Positions 13,772-20,195 of a DNA stretch of 22,041 nucleotides are shown one piece after another; within the stretch, counting starts at the first letter, position 1, and every line of letters starts with the position of its first letter. The DNA comes from Actinomycetes bacterium (GTDB lineage: Bacteria; Actinomycetota; Thermoleophilia; Solirubrobacterales; JACPNS01). The stretch is taken from NCBI GenBank assembly GCA_023404495.1, contig JAEYBE010000023.1:1-22041 (forward strand), read 5' to 3'. The position numbers were made by a program, and so were the translations under genes. The notes beneath the pieces were generated by a model that saw only the letters and a list, made by a program, of their open reading frames with translations, was not told where the DNA came from and ran no database searches.

Positions 13772-13799
13772 AAAGAAAGAGCCCGCACGTGGCGGGCTC
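13772..13799 (-). terminator. Intrinsic terminator of tRNA-Val
   Basis: On the minus strand an 8-bp perfect stem, GAGCCCGC with GCGGGCTC around a 5-base loop, is followed by TTTCTTTG. It lies 27 bp downstream of the tRNA-Val 3' end and is the expected terminator for that transcript. Confidence 0.82.
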
Positions 13800-13826
13800 C
13801 AGGTACTGCGCAGAGGATCCTTCTAG

Positions 13827-13899
13827 TGGGCGTAACTGGGCTCGAACCAGTGACCCCCAGCTTGTCGAGCTGGTGCTCTCCCAACTGAGCTATACGCCC
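13827..13899 (-). tRNA. tRNA-Val (anticodon GAC)
   Basis: The minus strand folds into a complete cloverleaf of 73 bases. The acceptor is GGGCGTA with TACGCCC, the D arm GCTC/GAGC, the anticodon stem CCAGC/GCTGG around loop TCGACAA with anticodon GAC, and the T stem ACTGG/CCAGT around TTCGAGC, with discriminator A. CCA is not encoded. It lies 15 bp after the stop of the epimerase-like gene and is followed by a terminator. TAATCT just upstream may be a -10 element. Confidence 0.97.
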
Positions 13900-13914
13900 C
13901 TGCGGGATTGAAGA

Positions 13915-14859
13915 TTAGCGCGCGGCCATCTGCGCCCGGAAGACTTCGGCGCTCGCGTGCAGCGGTCGCCACTCGGGCGCGGCCTGCTTGATCCTGGCGT
14001 TGCTTGCGAGGTACGGATACTTGAAGAAGTCCACAAACGAGGGTGGGATCTCGACGCCAGGCATCTTCAGCCGCCACATTCCGCCGGCCAGCCCGGTGAA
14101 GGATTCCTCGCGGACCGGCCGCACTTCGACGCCGGCAAGCTGCGCGCACTGGTGCCAGGTGACCTCGCCGTCGGGAGTGAGGTTGTACGGACCGGGCTGA
14201 GCGCTCTCGAGCAGTGAGAGGTATCCGCTGACAGCATCGTCGATGTGCAGGAACTGAGTCGGCTGGTCTCCAGTGCCAAAGTCGGGAAAGAACGCCTGCG
14301 AGTCCCACATGCGCACCAGGTGATTGTCGGCGCCCGGGCCGAAGATCGTGCACGGCCTGACGATCGTCATCAATCGCTGCGTGTGGAGCGTCGCCCAGAG
14401 CTGCGCAATGCGATCGGCCTCGGCCGCGTGGCGGGCGTACATGTAGTGCGCGTGCCCGTAGACCGGCTGCGCCTCGCCGATCGGCACCGGATTGCCGGCG
14501 CGTGCGCCATATGCCATCGTCGCGGTGGTCACGTAGACGCGTGGCACCCCGTGGGCCGAGGCTGCCGCAAGGACGTTGAATGTGCCATTGACGTTCACCT
14601 CGTACATCTCCGGCTCGTCTCGCGTCGGATCGAGCACGAATGCCGTGTGGATCAGGACGTCTGGGCGCTCCTCGGCAATCGCCCGGTCGACGCCGATCGA
14701 GTCCCTGACATCCACCTGCCGGTACGAGGTCCGCGGCGCGCGGAACTGCGGCACCGCGACGTCGAGATTGACCACCACTTCGGTGCTGGGCAGCGCCGCG
14801 AGATGCTCGAGCAGGCGTGATCCGAGATATCCCGAGCCACCGGTGATCAGGTAGCGCAA
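13915..14859 (-). CDS. NAD(P)-dependent epimerase/dehydratase-like protein (extended SDR)
   Basis: A 314-residue Rossmann-fold protein of the extended SDR group, which acts on nucleotide sugars and related substrates. The dinucleotide site GGSGYLGSR (7-15), D50 with VDVRD (49-53), HTAFVLDPTR (71-80) and VNVNGTFNVLAAA (88-100) are typical. The active site is atypical: the usual YxxxK is here Y139-M-Y-A-R143, with Arg in place of Lys. RPCTIFGPG (168-176) and the substrate region follow. The exact substrate is unknown. The start is TTG at 14857-14859, supported by AAAGGA six bases upstream. tRNA-Val follows the stop. Confidence 0.85.
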   Translation of the reverse strand: MRYLITGGSGYLGSRLLEHLAALPSTEVVVNLDVAVPQFRAPRTSYRQVDVRDSIGVDRAIAEERPDVLIHTAFVLDPTRDEPEMYEVNVNGTFNVLAAASAHGVPRVYVTTATMAYGARAGNPVPIGEAQPVYGHAHYMYARHAAEADRIAQLWATLHTQRLMTIVRPCTIFGPGADNHLVRMWDSQAFFPDFGTGDQPTQFLHIDDAVSGYLSLLESAQPGPYNLTPDGEVTWHQCAQLAGVEVRPVREESFTGLAGGMWRLKMPGVEIPPSFVDFFKYPYLASNARIKQAAPEWRPLHASAEVFRAQMAAR

Positions 14860-14922
14860 CCTAAATCCTTTGCTGGTGTTAATTCAGTTGTCGGGGCTGT
14901 AAAGGATTCCGCGGTCACGACG

Positions 14923-14952
14923 ATAAAAATAGACATAGAACCAACGGATCAA
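14923..14952 (-). promoter_or_regulatory. Candidate promoter of the epimerase-like gene
   Basis: An AT-rich patch in otherwise GC-rich DNA. The minus strand reads TTGATC (14952-14947), an 18-base spacer and TTTTAT (14928-14923), four of six matches each. It would give a leader of about 55 bases. The same DNA can be read as a 22-codon ORF (see findings). Confidence 0.35.
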
Positions 14953-14985
14953 CCCAGCGATTGCGGTTGGTGGAACGTTCTAGCT

Positions 14986-15018
14986 GAGAGGGGCCCTTCG
15001 GGGCCCCTCTCGTCTTTT
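14986..15018 (+). terminator. Plus-oriented intrinsic terminator with TTCG tetraloop
   Basis: GAGAGGGGCCC and GGGCCCCTCTC form a perfect 11-bp stem closed by the stable C(TTCG)G loop, followed on the plus strand by GTCTTTT. Reading the minus strand, the stem is followed by AGCTAGAACG, without a T-run, although it may still stop the beta-helix transcript that ends at 15028. No plus-strand gene precedes it. Confidence 0.8.
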
Positions 15019-15027
15019 GTGATCTCT

Positions 15028-17037
15028 TCAGCCGGCGTGCGCCTGAACGCCGACCTCGCGGCGGAACCTGCCTTGCCGCCCGGCCGCTTCAAGAATGCTT
15101 CTCGACACGGCTGCTTTGCCGGTGATCACTGTGTTCGAATCGTCGACAACGTTCACCGGATGCCCCTCGTACGGGCATGCCTCCCAGTACGGATCCGGGA
15201 ACTGCCAGAGGTTGTCTCGATACGTGAGGTCGCCGTACGGCCGGCAGCCGCCACGATCGGTGCCGTAGGGCAGAACCACCCAGCAGAGGGCCAGCGAGTC
15301 GTCGAGTCCGCACGGTCCGAAGTCCGTGACGCCAGGCGCGTTACTGAACGAGACGTTGCGCTTGAGCGTCACGTAGCGGCTGCCGCCATCGGTGTAGAAG
15401 GTGTTGCCGCCCGCCAATCGGCGCTTGGAAGATGCGACGTTGCCGGCGATCAGCTCGCCGTCGGCAGCATCGGCGCCCTGTTGACCCTGGGTGTAGATCG
15501 CGCCGCCGTCCCAGAGAACTCCAAGGAAGTGCTTGATGCGGTTGTTCAGAATTCGATTTCTACGGCTGGTCGTCGGCGTCGTGTAGTTGCCCCACTGCCC
15601 GGGCACCGCATTCGGGAGACCGAGAAAGCCACCTGGGTCGAGCAGGCCCCAACCCCAACCGATCGCGATCCCCGCCCAGGGGACGTGATTGATCTCGTTG
15701 CGCGCAACGACCGAATGCGTCGTGAATCCGATGAAGATTCCCGGCGCGTCTTGGTACTCAAGACCTATTCGCGCGATCAGATTGTCTTCGATGCGGTTGT
15801 CGCGAGTTGTCTGGCTCGAAACCGTCGGGTGGTGGTCCTCCACGTCGACGCCACCCATCTGAATGCCGGCAGCCGAGATGTCCTCGAAGCGGTTTCCGAC
15901 GATCGAGTTGCGCTGACTGCCGGTGTCAAAGTCAAGGCCCACCCCGCCCAGGCGCCGAAAATCGTTTGCGATGAACCGGACCGATTGGGCGAACTTGAAT
16001 CGGATGTTGCCGGGAGTGCGCGCGACATTCTGGTCGTGCCCGATCAGATTCGGCTGGTGGCCGGTGCCGACGAGGTGGAATCCGCTTTGGTCGGCGGCGT
16101 AGCCGTTGCCTCCGCTTGGCGTCAGCCAAGTTGCGTAGGAGAAGGTGAGGCCACGGAAGGTGATGTTCTTGAGCGGCTTGTCGACTTTGCCCTGACCATC
16201 AATCAGTCGTTCGACCACCGGTAGTTCGACGTCCGCCGAGGCGAGCTTTTCGCCGACGCGCGGCTTGTAGTACAGCCACCCACCCGGGGAGTCCAGGTAC
16301 CACTCGCCTGCGCTGTCGAGAAGCTCGTAGGCGTTCTCAAATCGCAGAACGGTCTGGAAGGACCAGATGTACGGAAAGACATTCACGTTGGTCCAGCACG
16401 GCTGCTGCATCGTGATGTCGTTCCCGGTAATCGCGGCCACCGGGCATCGCATCATCTTCCATTGCGAGTTGGTGACGACCTCGATATCGGTCTGATTCCC
16501 CCACGACGCCATCGAGCCACTTGCGTCATGGAACCCCGACTCGGTCCGAGAGATCCCGTTTGGATAGGTGGCGCCGCGCGCGCGAACGGCCCGACGACCG
16601 TTGACATAGAGCTGCCGGGATCGTGTTCCGGCTTTGACTTTCGCGCGGTAGATGCCCAGCGCGGCGTCGTACCTCTGCCAACCGCGGACTCGCACCGCCC
16701 CGCTGATCACGGGCCTCGCCCCCGGGGATGCTCGGTATGTCACCTGGTGCCCGGAGTTGCCCGAATCGGGGGACGAAAGCGAAAAGGACTTCTTCAGGCG
16801 GTGCGTGCCGGCGAGCAGGTTGACGAAGATGTCCTCGCGCTGGGGGCTTAGGCGCGCTCGAACCGCCGAGCGAGCGCGCTCAAGCGTACGGAAGGGGCGC
16901 TCGCGAGTGCCGGGCGCGGAATCGCTGCCGGAGGGCGAGACCCAGAATGTCTGGGCCGCAGTGGCGCTGCCGGCGGCGATCGCCAACGAGAGACTCACCC
17001 CAACCAGTGACAAGAAGGCTCGCAACGTGCAGACCAT
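15028..17037 (-). CDS. Secreted right-handed beta-helix protein, GH141-like
   Basis: A 669-residue exported protein, probably acting on polysaccharide. A Sec signal peptide (1-28, ending SATAA) precedes FWVSPSGSDSAPGTRERPFR (31-50), the motif that opens many parallel beta-helix enzymes. Next come PVISGAVRVRGW and RQLYVNGRRAVRARGATYP, which resemble the start of GH141-type proteins, and then many PbH1-like coils with repeated N-R-I and G-I patterns (for example NSIVGNRFEDISAAGIQMGG and NRIEDNLIARIG). Catalytic residues cannot be assigned. ATG 17037 is chosen because the signal peptide starts there; a TTG at 17055 is the alternative. No ribosome binding site is clear. It ends in a Cys-containing region. 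Location suggests work with the nearby GH16 enzymes. Confidence 0.82.
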   Translation of the reverse strand: MVCTLRAFLSLVGVSLSLAIAAGSATAAQTFWVSPSGSDSAPGTRERPFRTLERARSAVRARLSPQREDIFVNLLAGTHRLKKSFSLSSPDSGNSGHQVTYRASPGARPVISGAVRVRGWQRYDAALGIYRAKVKAGTRSRQLYVNGRRAVRARGATYPNGISRTESGFHDASGSMASWGNQTDIEVVTNSQWKMMRCPVAAITGNDITMQQPCWTNVNVFPYIWSFQTVLRFENAYELLDSAGEWYLDSPGGWLYYKPRVGEKLASADVELPVVERLIDGQGKVDKPLKNITFRGLTFSYATWLTPSGGNGYAADQSGFHLVGTGHQPNLIGHDQNVARTPGNIRFKFAQSVRFIANDFRRLGGVGLDFDTGSQRNSIVGNRFEDISAAGIQMGGVDVEDHHPTVSSQTTRDNRIEDNLIARIGLEYQDAPGIFIGFTTHSVVARNEINHVPWAGIAIGWGWGLLDPGGFLGLPNAVPGQWGNYTTPTTSRRNRILNNRIKHFLGVLWDGGAIYTQGQQGADAADGELIAGNVASSKRRLAGGNTFYTDGGSRYVTLKRNVSFSNAPGVTDFGPCGLDDSLALCWVVLPYGTDRGGCRPYGDLTYRDNLWQFPDPYWEACPYEGHPVNVVDDSNTVITGKAAVSRSILEAAGRQGRFRREVGVQAHAG

Positions 17038-17085
17038 TGGGTACGGAATCGGCAACGCACCGATTCCACTTGATCCTGCGCTCTA

Positions 17086-17220
17086 GAAGGCGACGACCGT
17101 AATCGAACCGGTGTAAACGGCTTTGCAGGCCAGTGCGCAGAGCACCATTGCGGTGGGGCGTGCACGGCGAGATCGAAGGCGACGACCGGAATCGAACCGG
17201 TGTAAACGGCTTTGCAGGCC
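17086..17220 (-). repeat. Direct repeat of the tRNA-Cys 3' half (two 46-bp copies)
   Basis: Bases 17086-17131 and 17175-17220 are identical except T/G at 17100/17189, an offset of 89 bp. The right copy is the 3' half of the intact tRNA-Cys; the left copy belongs to a decayed tRNA. Similarity continues weakly past the repeat through TGCG and, after a small gap, ACCATT. Confidence 0.93.
17088..17158 (-). pseudogene. Decayed tandem copy of tRNA-Cys
   Basis: The 3' half (17088-17131) retains the anticodon loop CTGCAAA, T loop TTCGATT and acceptor CGTCGCC, but one T-stem pair is broken (ACGGT for CCGGT). The 5' half has lost the GGCGACG acceptor strand needed to close the cloverleaf; only a D-loop-like AATGGT remains. 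The 89-bp offset equals the tRNA plus an 18-bp spacer, which fits tandem duplication followed by decay. An integration-site remnant is the alternative. Confidence 0.7.
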
Positions 17221-17247
17221 GCTGCGTAACCATTCCGCCACGTCGCC
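17177..17247 (-). tRNA. tRNA-Cys (anticodon GCA)
   Basis: A complete 71-base cloverleaf: acceptor GGCGACG with CGTCGCC, D-loop region with AATGGTTA, anticodon stem GCGGC/GCCGT (one G-T pair) around CTGCAAA with anticodon GCA, and T stem ACCGG/CCGGT around TTCGATT. The discriminator is T (U73), as expected for Cys. CCA is not encoded. It lies about 40 bp past the stop of the DUF5701 gene, and its 3' half is repeated just downstream. Confidence 0.97.
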
Positions 17248-17261
17248 ATGCTCCCGCGTTC

Positions 17262-17273
17262 CCTCGCGCGAGG
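17262..17273. promoter_or_regulatory. 12-bp perfect palindrome between DUF5701 and tRNA-Cys
   Basis: CCTCGCGCGAGG is self-complementary and lies between the DUF5701 stop and the tRNA-Cys 5' end. Without a T-run it is a weak terminator candidate; it might be a processing or binding site. A 12-bp palindrome in GC-rich DNA may be chance. Confidence 0.25.
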
Positions 17274-17287
17274 ATCGCAAGCCTAGT

Positions 17288-17878
17288 TCACGCGCTGAGC
17301 CTGGCCGAGCAAGAGGCGGTCGCCAGCCAGGTGTGCGGCACGCCGTAGAAGCACCAGCCAAGCTTCGGCCGCTTCCTGCTGATCCAGATTGCCGGCACGC
17401 GCTTGTCTCCGCGCGTGGATCCAGCGAGCGAGAGTCCATCGTTCTCGGCGATCGCCTCGGGATGCATTCGCCAAATCGCCAGTCCCTCCTCGATCGTCAA
17501 AGGTGATCGTCCAGCGGTGAGAATCTGCTCCAGCGCGCCGGACGGCGCGACGTTTCGGGTGCCCACCTCCTTGCTGATCCCCGAGAGCACGTAGACATCG
17601 GCATCAGGCACCTCCACCCCGTCTCGTTCGTTGTACTCGGCCATCTCCGCGGCGTGGATCACCGTCTGCGGCTTGCCGTCCTGGCGGTCGATCCCGGAAA
17701 CGAGCAATTGTTCGCCAACCAGGCTCGCCCGCACGACGAGCGTCGCCGGCAAGTCGCCCGCTTCGGCGCTTTCGAACGCGTCGCGCGCAGCGCCCGCGGA
17801 CGACGCAAATCCCGGCACCGCGCCAAATCCCGCTGCAACGTACGTGTCGAGCTGCCTGTCGAACTCGCTCGGTGTCAT
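17288..17878 (-). CDS. DUF5701 family protein, unknown function
   Basis: A 196-residue soluble protein. The C-terminal half carries the family's signature: AGRSPLTIEEGLAIWRMHPE (122-141), LAGSTRGDKRVPAIWIS (151-167) and PKLGWCFYGVPHTWLATASC (171-190). I recognise this as DUF5701, widespread in Actinobacteria; no activity is known to me. The ATG at 17876-17878 is well supported by AGGGGGAG about five bases upstream. It is divergent from tRNA-Gly, leaving 19 bp between them, and tRNA-Cys lies downstream in the same direction. No signal peptide or membrane helix is visible. Confidence 0.88.
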   Translation of the reverse strand: MTPSEFDRQLDTYVAAGFGAVPGFASSAGAARDAFESAEAGDLPATLVVRASLVGEQLLVSGIDRQDGKPQTVIHAAEMAEYNERDGVEVPDADVYVLSGISKEVGTRNVAPSGALEQILTAGRSPLTIEEGLAIWRMHPEAIAENDGLSLAGSTRGDKRVPAIWISRKRPKLGWCFYGVPHTWLATASCSARLSA

Positions 17879-17897
17879 CTACACTCCCCCTATCCAT

Positions 17898-17971
17898 GCG
17901 GATGTAGCTCAGTTGGCTAGAGCGTCTGCTTGCCATGCAGAAGGTCGAGGGTTCGAGTCCCTTCATCCGCT
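17898..17971 (+). tRNA. tRNA-Gly (anticodon GCC)
   Basis: A complete 74-base cloverleaf: acceptor GCGGATG with CATCCGC, D arm GCTC/GAGC, anticodon stem TCTGC/GCAGA around TTGCCAT with anticodon GCC, and T arm GAGGG/CCCTT around TTCGAGT. The discriminator is T, as is usual for bacterial Gly. CCA is not encoded. Its promoter must lie within the start of the divergent DUF5701 gene; TACACT at 17880-17885 is a possible -10. Confidence 0.97.
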
Positions 17972-17986
17972 TTTGACTCTCGGCGC

Positions 17987-18015
17987 TTGACGAACTCAGT
18001 TGTACGTCATAGCCT
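17987..18015 (+). promoter_or_regulatory. Candidate promoter of the GH16 gene cluster
   Basis: TTGACG (17987-17992, five of six consensus matches), a 17-base spacer and TAGCCT (18010-18015, weak -10). TGACG and CGTCA inside it form an inverted repeat with a 12-base gap (17988-18009) that could bind a regulator. Transcription would begin near 18022, about 30 bases before the TTG start of the first GH16 gene. Confidence 0.45.
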
Positions 18016-18051
18016 GCTTTTCGTACCACCTCGGAATTACTCGGCAACCCG

Positions 18052-19359
18052 TTGAAGGTTTCATTCATACCCCTCCGCAGCGGGCTTTTTCTGGCCTCGC
18101 TTCTGCTGCTGGCCCTGATCATGCCGGGAAGCGCGTCGGCGGCCGGTCCCAAGCTGGACGTGAGTACGCCCGTTGCAGGGCTCGTCGACGTCGGCAAAAT
18201 CCCGGTGCGCGCGCAACTGAAGGTGAAACGCTCGCTGCGGGTCAAGCGCGCGCGCTTCTACATCGGCAACAAGCTGGCTACAACCGACCAGCGCTTCCCG
18301 TTCAAGATCAAGCGGTCTGCCCGGTTTGACACCCGAACGCTTATCGACGGGCGCGGCACGCTGAAGCTGACGGTTCGCTACGAGTACAAGAACAAGCGCG
18401 GAAAGTTGGTTCGCAAGTCGCTGATCAGGAGGATCGCCCTCTCCACCGGTGGCACCGTCACGGGAAGCGGCGAATCCGACCCAGGTGGCCCGCTCCCGTA
18501 CGACCCGTCCACGCTGCCGCCGTGCCCTGATGGCATGCTGGTCTGTGACGAATTCGATGGCACGGCCCTAGACACCCGGCTTTGGCGAGACCAGCGGCGC
18601 ACCGGCCCCGATTCGGGAGCTGGAAACTTCCCATGGTTCGCTTGGAATGCGTCGCTCGAGGGCGCCCATTACTCGCCCGACAACGTCGTCGTTTCCGGCG
18701 GCCTCTTGACGATGTTCGTGACCGACGTCGAGAGCGGCCAGATTCCACTCTCGAACGAGACGACACACCTTCGTCCCAAGACCACCGGAAGCATCAATAC
18801 CGACGGCAAGTTCGCGTTCAGGTACGGCACGATGGAGGCTCGGATCAAGGTCGACGCCTGCACCCTCTGCTGGCAGTCCTTTTGGCTTCACAACAGCGGC
18901 CTCGAGAAACGGCCCGAGTTCGACGTCATGGAGTTCATGCAGTGGGCCGGCCGCTCGCCATACACGGTGCTGCACGGTCTGGTTGGCCCGGCCCCGGTAG
19001 GCGGGATCCAGTACGGAAACGTCGAGCAGCGGCTCGCCGGCGAAGGTGCAGATCTGACCGGCGGCTGGCACACCTACCGCATCACTCGCACCCCCAGTCT
19101 GTTGAAGATCACGATTGACAATGACCAGAATCGATCCTGCACGAGCGCGGATCCAAACCTTGCTACCGACACCTACATGTTCCCAATCCTCTCAATGGCC
19201 ATCGGCGACCCGGAGAGGCTCGCTTCGGCCGGAGTTCCGCCCAGTCCGGCGGTGCCTGCCGGCTCGAAGATGCAGGTCGATTACGTAAAGATCTGGAGAC
19301 TGGGATTTGGACCGGACACCCCAATTGAGCCAACGACCACCTGCCCGCCGCGCACCTAG
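18052..19359 (+). CDS. Secreted GH16-family glycosidase with N-terminal Ig-like domain (first of three)
   Basis: A 435-residue exported enzyme. A signal peptide (1-31) is followed by an Ig-like beta domain (33-130, with ARFYIGNKLATTDQRFPF), a Gly/Pro linker and a GH16 domain (about 161-417). The GH16 catalytic signature is EFDVMEF: E289 as nucleophile, D291, E294 as acid/base. C270 and C273 form the CxxCW motif shared by all three GH16 proteins. GH16 enzymes cut beta-1,3/1,4-glucans, agarose, carrageenan or similar; the substrate is not clear here. The only workable start is TTG at 18052, since the frame closes at a TAG at 18010-18012; no strong ribosome binding site. Its 3' end overlaps the next gene by 53 bases. 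Confidence 0.88.
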   Translation: MKVSFIPLRSGLFLASLLLLALIMPGSASAAGPKLDVSTPVAGLVDVGKIPVRAQLKVKRSLRVKRARFYIGNKLATTDQRFPFKIKRSARFDTRTLIDGRGTLKLTVRYEYKNKRGKLVRKSLIRRIALSTGGTVTGSGESDPGGPLPYDPSTLPPCPDGMLVCDEFDGTALDTRLWRDQRRTGPDSGAGNFPWFAWNASLEGAHYSPDNVVVSGGLLTMFVTDVESGQIPLSNETTHLRPKTTGSINTDGKFAFRYGTMEARIKVDACTLCWQSFWLHNSGLEKRPEFDVMEFMQWAGRSPYTVLHGLVGPAPVGGIQYGNVEQRLAGEGADLTGGWHTYRITRTPSLLKITIDNDQNRSCTSADPNLATDTYMFPILSMAIGDPERLASAGVPPSPAVPAGSKMQVDYVKIWRLGFGPDTPIEPTTTCPPRT

Positions 19360-20167
19360 GGGAGCCTCGATCGCGCTGCTGACGTTGGCGGCGCTCGCCC
19401 TCGTCGCCGTGCCGTCGCCGCTCGGCGTCGCCGATGCCGCAGCGGCCAAGAAGAAGCCGCGCGTCAAACTTCCCACGAGCAAGGGCAAGCGCTGGAAGCT
19501 CGTCCGCAGCTCGGAGTTCAGCGATCCGGGCAAGACGTTCAAGGCATGGCTGACCCAACGGGACGACTGGATCAAGGGCGGTATTCCCTACTCCAACCTC
19601 GAGGGCCCGCACTACGCCGCGAGCAACGTCGCTGTCGGCAATGGCGCGCTGCAACTGCGACTGGATCGCCAGACAGCTGCACAGGCGAACGCTCGATACG
19701 GCATGGCCTTCAAGTACGGCTACCTCGAGTCACGCGTGATGGTTCCCAAGTGCTCGGGATGCTGGCCGGCCTTCTGGCTGCTGCCCCGGGAGGGTCGCTG
19801 GCCGCCGGAGATCGACGTGTTTGAGTACGCAAACTCCGCTGCGATGCCCTGGCCCTACTCCGGGCTCCACTGGCCGTCAAGCACACCGGGGAGAGTCGAG
19901 GACAACCTCTCAAAGGTGCTCTCAAAGGCGCACTCGGGCGACTACACCGGTCGCTGGCAAACCTATGGAATGCTCTGGGGTCCCAAGCGCATCTACATGT
20001 ATTTCAATGGCCGACTCGGGGCGAAGTTCACGCACCGCACCGGAATCCCGCGACAGAAGATGTACCCGATCTTCCAACTGGCGGTCGGGGCAGGTTTCCC
20101 GATCGCAGCGGGAAGCACGATGCAGGTCGACTATGTGCGCCTCTGGCAGCAGCGCAGGCGCGGCTGA
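19307..20167 (+). CDS. Secreted GH16-family glycosidase without Ig-like domain (second of three)
   Basis: A 286-residue exported enzyme with an Arg-rich start and hydrophobic core (about 20-40, ADAAAA at 42-47), then a GH16 domain. The catalytic signature is EIDVFE: E168, D170, E173. CSGCWPAFWLLP (149-160) and QRDDWIKGGIPYSNLEGPHY (84-103) are shared almost exactly with the third enzyme, so the two are close paralogues. The Ig-like domain of its neighbours is absent. The start is TTG 19307, supported by GGAG about eight bases upstream; TTG 19325 is the alternative. The start lies inside the end of the first GH16 gene, suggesting coupled translation. The substrate is unknown. Confidence 0.87.
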   Translation: MDRTPQLSQRPPARRAPRGASIALLTLAALALVAVPSPLGVADAAAAKKKPRVKLPTSKGKRWKLVRSSEFSDPGKTFKAWLTQRDDWIKGGIPYSNLEGPHYAASNVAVGNGALQLRLDRQTAAQANARYGMAFKYGYLESRVMVPKCSGCWPAFWLLPREGRWPPEIDVFEYANSAAMPWPYSGLHWPSSTPGRVEDNLSKVLSKAHSGDYTGRWQTYGMLWGPKRIYMYFNGRLGAKFTHRTGIPRQKMYPIFQLAVGAGFPIAAGSTMQVDYVRLWQQRRRG

Positions 20168-20195
20168 GGACGCCAATGATTCGAACTTGCTCCAA

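Larger units (their letters stand above)
13543..13826. other. 284-bp gap: repeat array and tRNA terminator, no gene seen
   Basis: This gap holds the probable promoter region of the small membrane protein, a degenerate 12-bp repeat array at 13719-13770 and the tRNA-Val terminator at 13772-13799. No convincing ORF is present in either direction; the open frames here are low in codon bias and run across the repeats. Confidence 0.6.

Noticed and set aside
15019..16224. A 401-codon plus-strand ORF opposite the beta-helix gene
   Set aside because: The minus frame has a signal peptide and beta-helix motifs; the plus frame shows no recognisable domain and is an antisense shadow.
16995..17439. Minus-strand ORFs across the tRNA-Cys and its repeat
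   Set aside because: Their sequence is the tRNA and pseudo-tRNA read as codons; the repeated peptide comes only from the 46-bp tRNA repeat.
19821..20195. Upstream extension of the third GH16 gene
   Set aside because: It is out of frame within the second GH16 gene and would bury the clear signal peptide that begins at 20196.
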